Shown one piece after another: positions 28,050 through 28,116 of a DNA stretch of 28,116 bases (position 1 is its first letter; every line of letters begins with the position of its first letter). The position numbers and the translations under genes are program-made. The notes beneath the pieces were generated by a model. The model was not told where the DNA came from. It did no database searches and worked only from the letters and a program-made list of their open reading frames with translations. Source of the DNA: a virus; IMG/VR virus record IMGVR_UViG_3300027851_000104, positions 1 to 28,116 of that record; one strand, written 5' to 3'.

Positions 28050-28116
28050 TCATGCAGCCTCCGGTGTCAGGTGCACGCGCAGGGCTTCTTTGGCGAATTT
28101 GAGGGAGAGCGGCCGC
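28050..28116 (-). CDS. C-terminal end of an early phage gene (partial)
   Basis: The frame enters from the window edge and ends with TGA at 28052-28050, leaving about 21 residues (PLSLKFAKEALRVHLTPEAA). The downstream ATG follows directly, and the end of this gene supplies its GGAGG. The reading frame, coupling and direction fit the early leftward operon. Nothing can be said about function. Confidence 0.5.
   Translation of the reverse strand, partial: RPLSLKFAKEALRVHLTPEAA

Noticed and set aside
1-28116. tRNA genes, CRISPR arrays or insertion sequences
   Set aside because: I found no cloverleaf-like tRNA, no regularly spaced repeats and no transposase or terminal inverted repeats in the window. 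A computed search would be needed to exclude a degenerate tRNA near attP.

Overview
This window is most of the genome of a temperate, tailed double-stranded DNA phage with an HK97-type head and a long non-contractile (siphovirus-type) tail. The high GC content, and proteins of the phiE125 gp8, HK97 gp10, DUF1799, DUF3168 and DUF1367 families, suggest a host among the high-GC Betaproteobacteria (Burkholderiales, perhaps Comamonadaceae). The host assignment is inference; nothing in the window is clearly bacterial. The repressor and replication genes are not seen and presumably lie outside the window.

Layout. (1) 1-1260, plus strand: the end of a tightly coupled early operon of small genes, finishing with an excisionase-like gene. 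(2) 1208-2428, minus strand: a tyrosine integrase whose 3' end overlaps the excisionase gene tail to tail. (3) 2429-2680: an AT-rich non-coding stretch that looks like attP, with repeated TTTCAGCCGCCA motifs and a perfect IHF consensus. (4) 2676-23102, minus strand, read from right to left: HNH endonuclease, small and large terminase, portal, prohead protease, major capsid protein, small head protein, a large lectin/SGNH-hydrolase protein, phiE125 gp8-like connector, head closure protein, gp10-like protein, DUF3168 tail terminator, tail tube, tail assembly chaperone pair, tape measure, two tail tip/fibre proteins, tail fibre assembly-like protein, two membrane proteins (holin candidates), glycoside hydrolase 108 endolysin, DUF1353 protein and a lipoprotein, ending at an intrinsic terminator. 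(5) 23395-28116, minus strand: a chain of small early genes joined by ATGA overlaps, encoding several nuclease-fold proteins, zinc-binding proteins, HTH proteins, a tiny membrane protein and, last before the late operon, a candidate late regulator.

How it works together. The right-hand genes would be made first and the last of them may switch on the late operon. That operon contains several intrinsic terminator-like hairpins directly upstream of structural genes, which would suit an antitermination mechanism. Phage genes lie on both sides of the putative attP, so the sequence is arranged as in the circular or virion form rather than as an integrated prophage.

Most notable points: a G GGA AAC slippery heptamer immediately before the stop of the tail chaperone gene, predicting a lambda G/GT-like -1 frameshift; a lectin plus SGNH-hydrolase protein inside the head gene cluster with much lower GC than its neighbours; a major capsid protein that begins with a signal-peptide-like leader; the attP architecture; and a very short tail-tip module.
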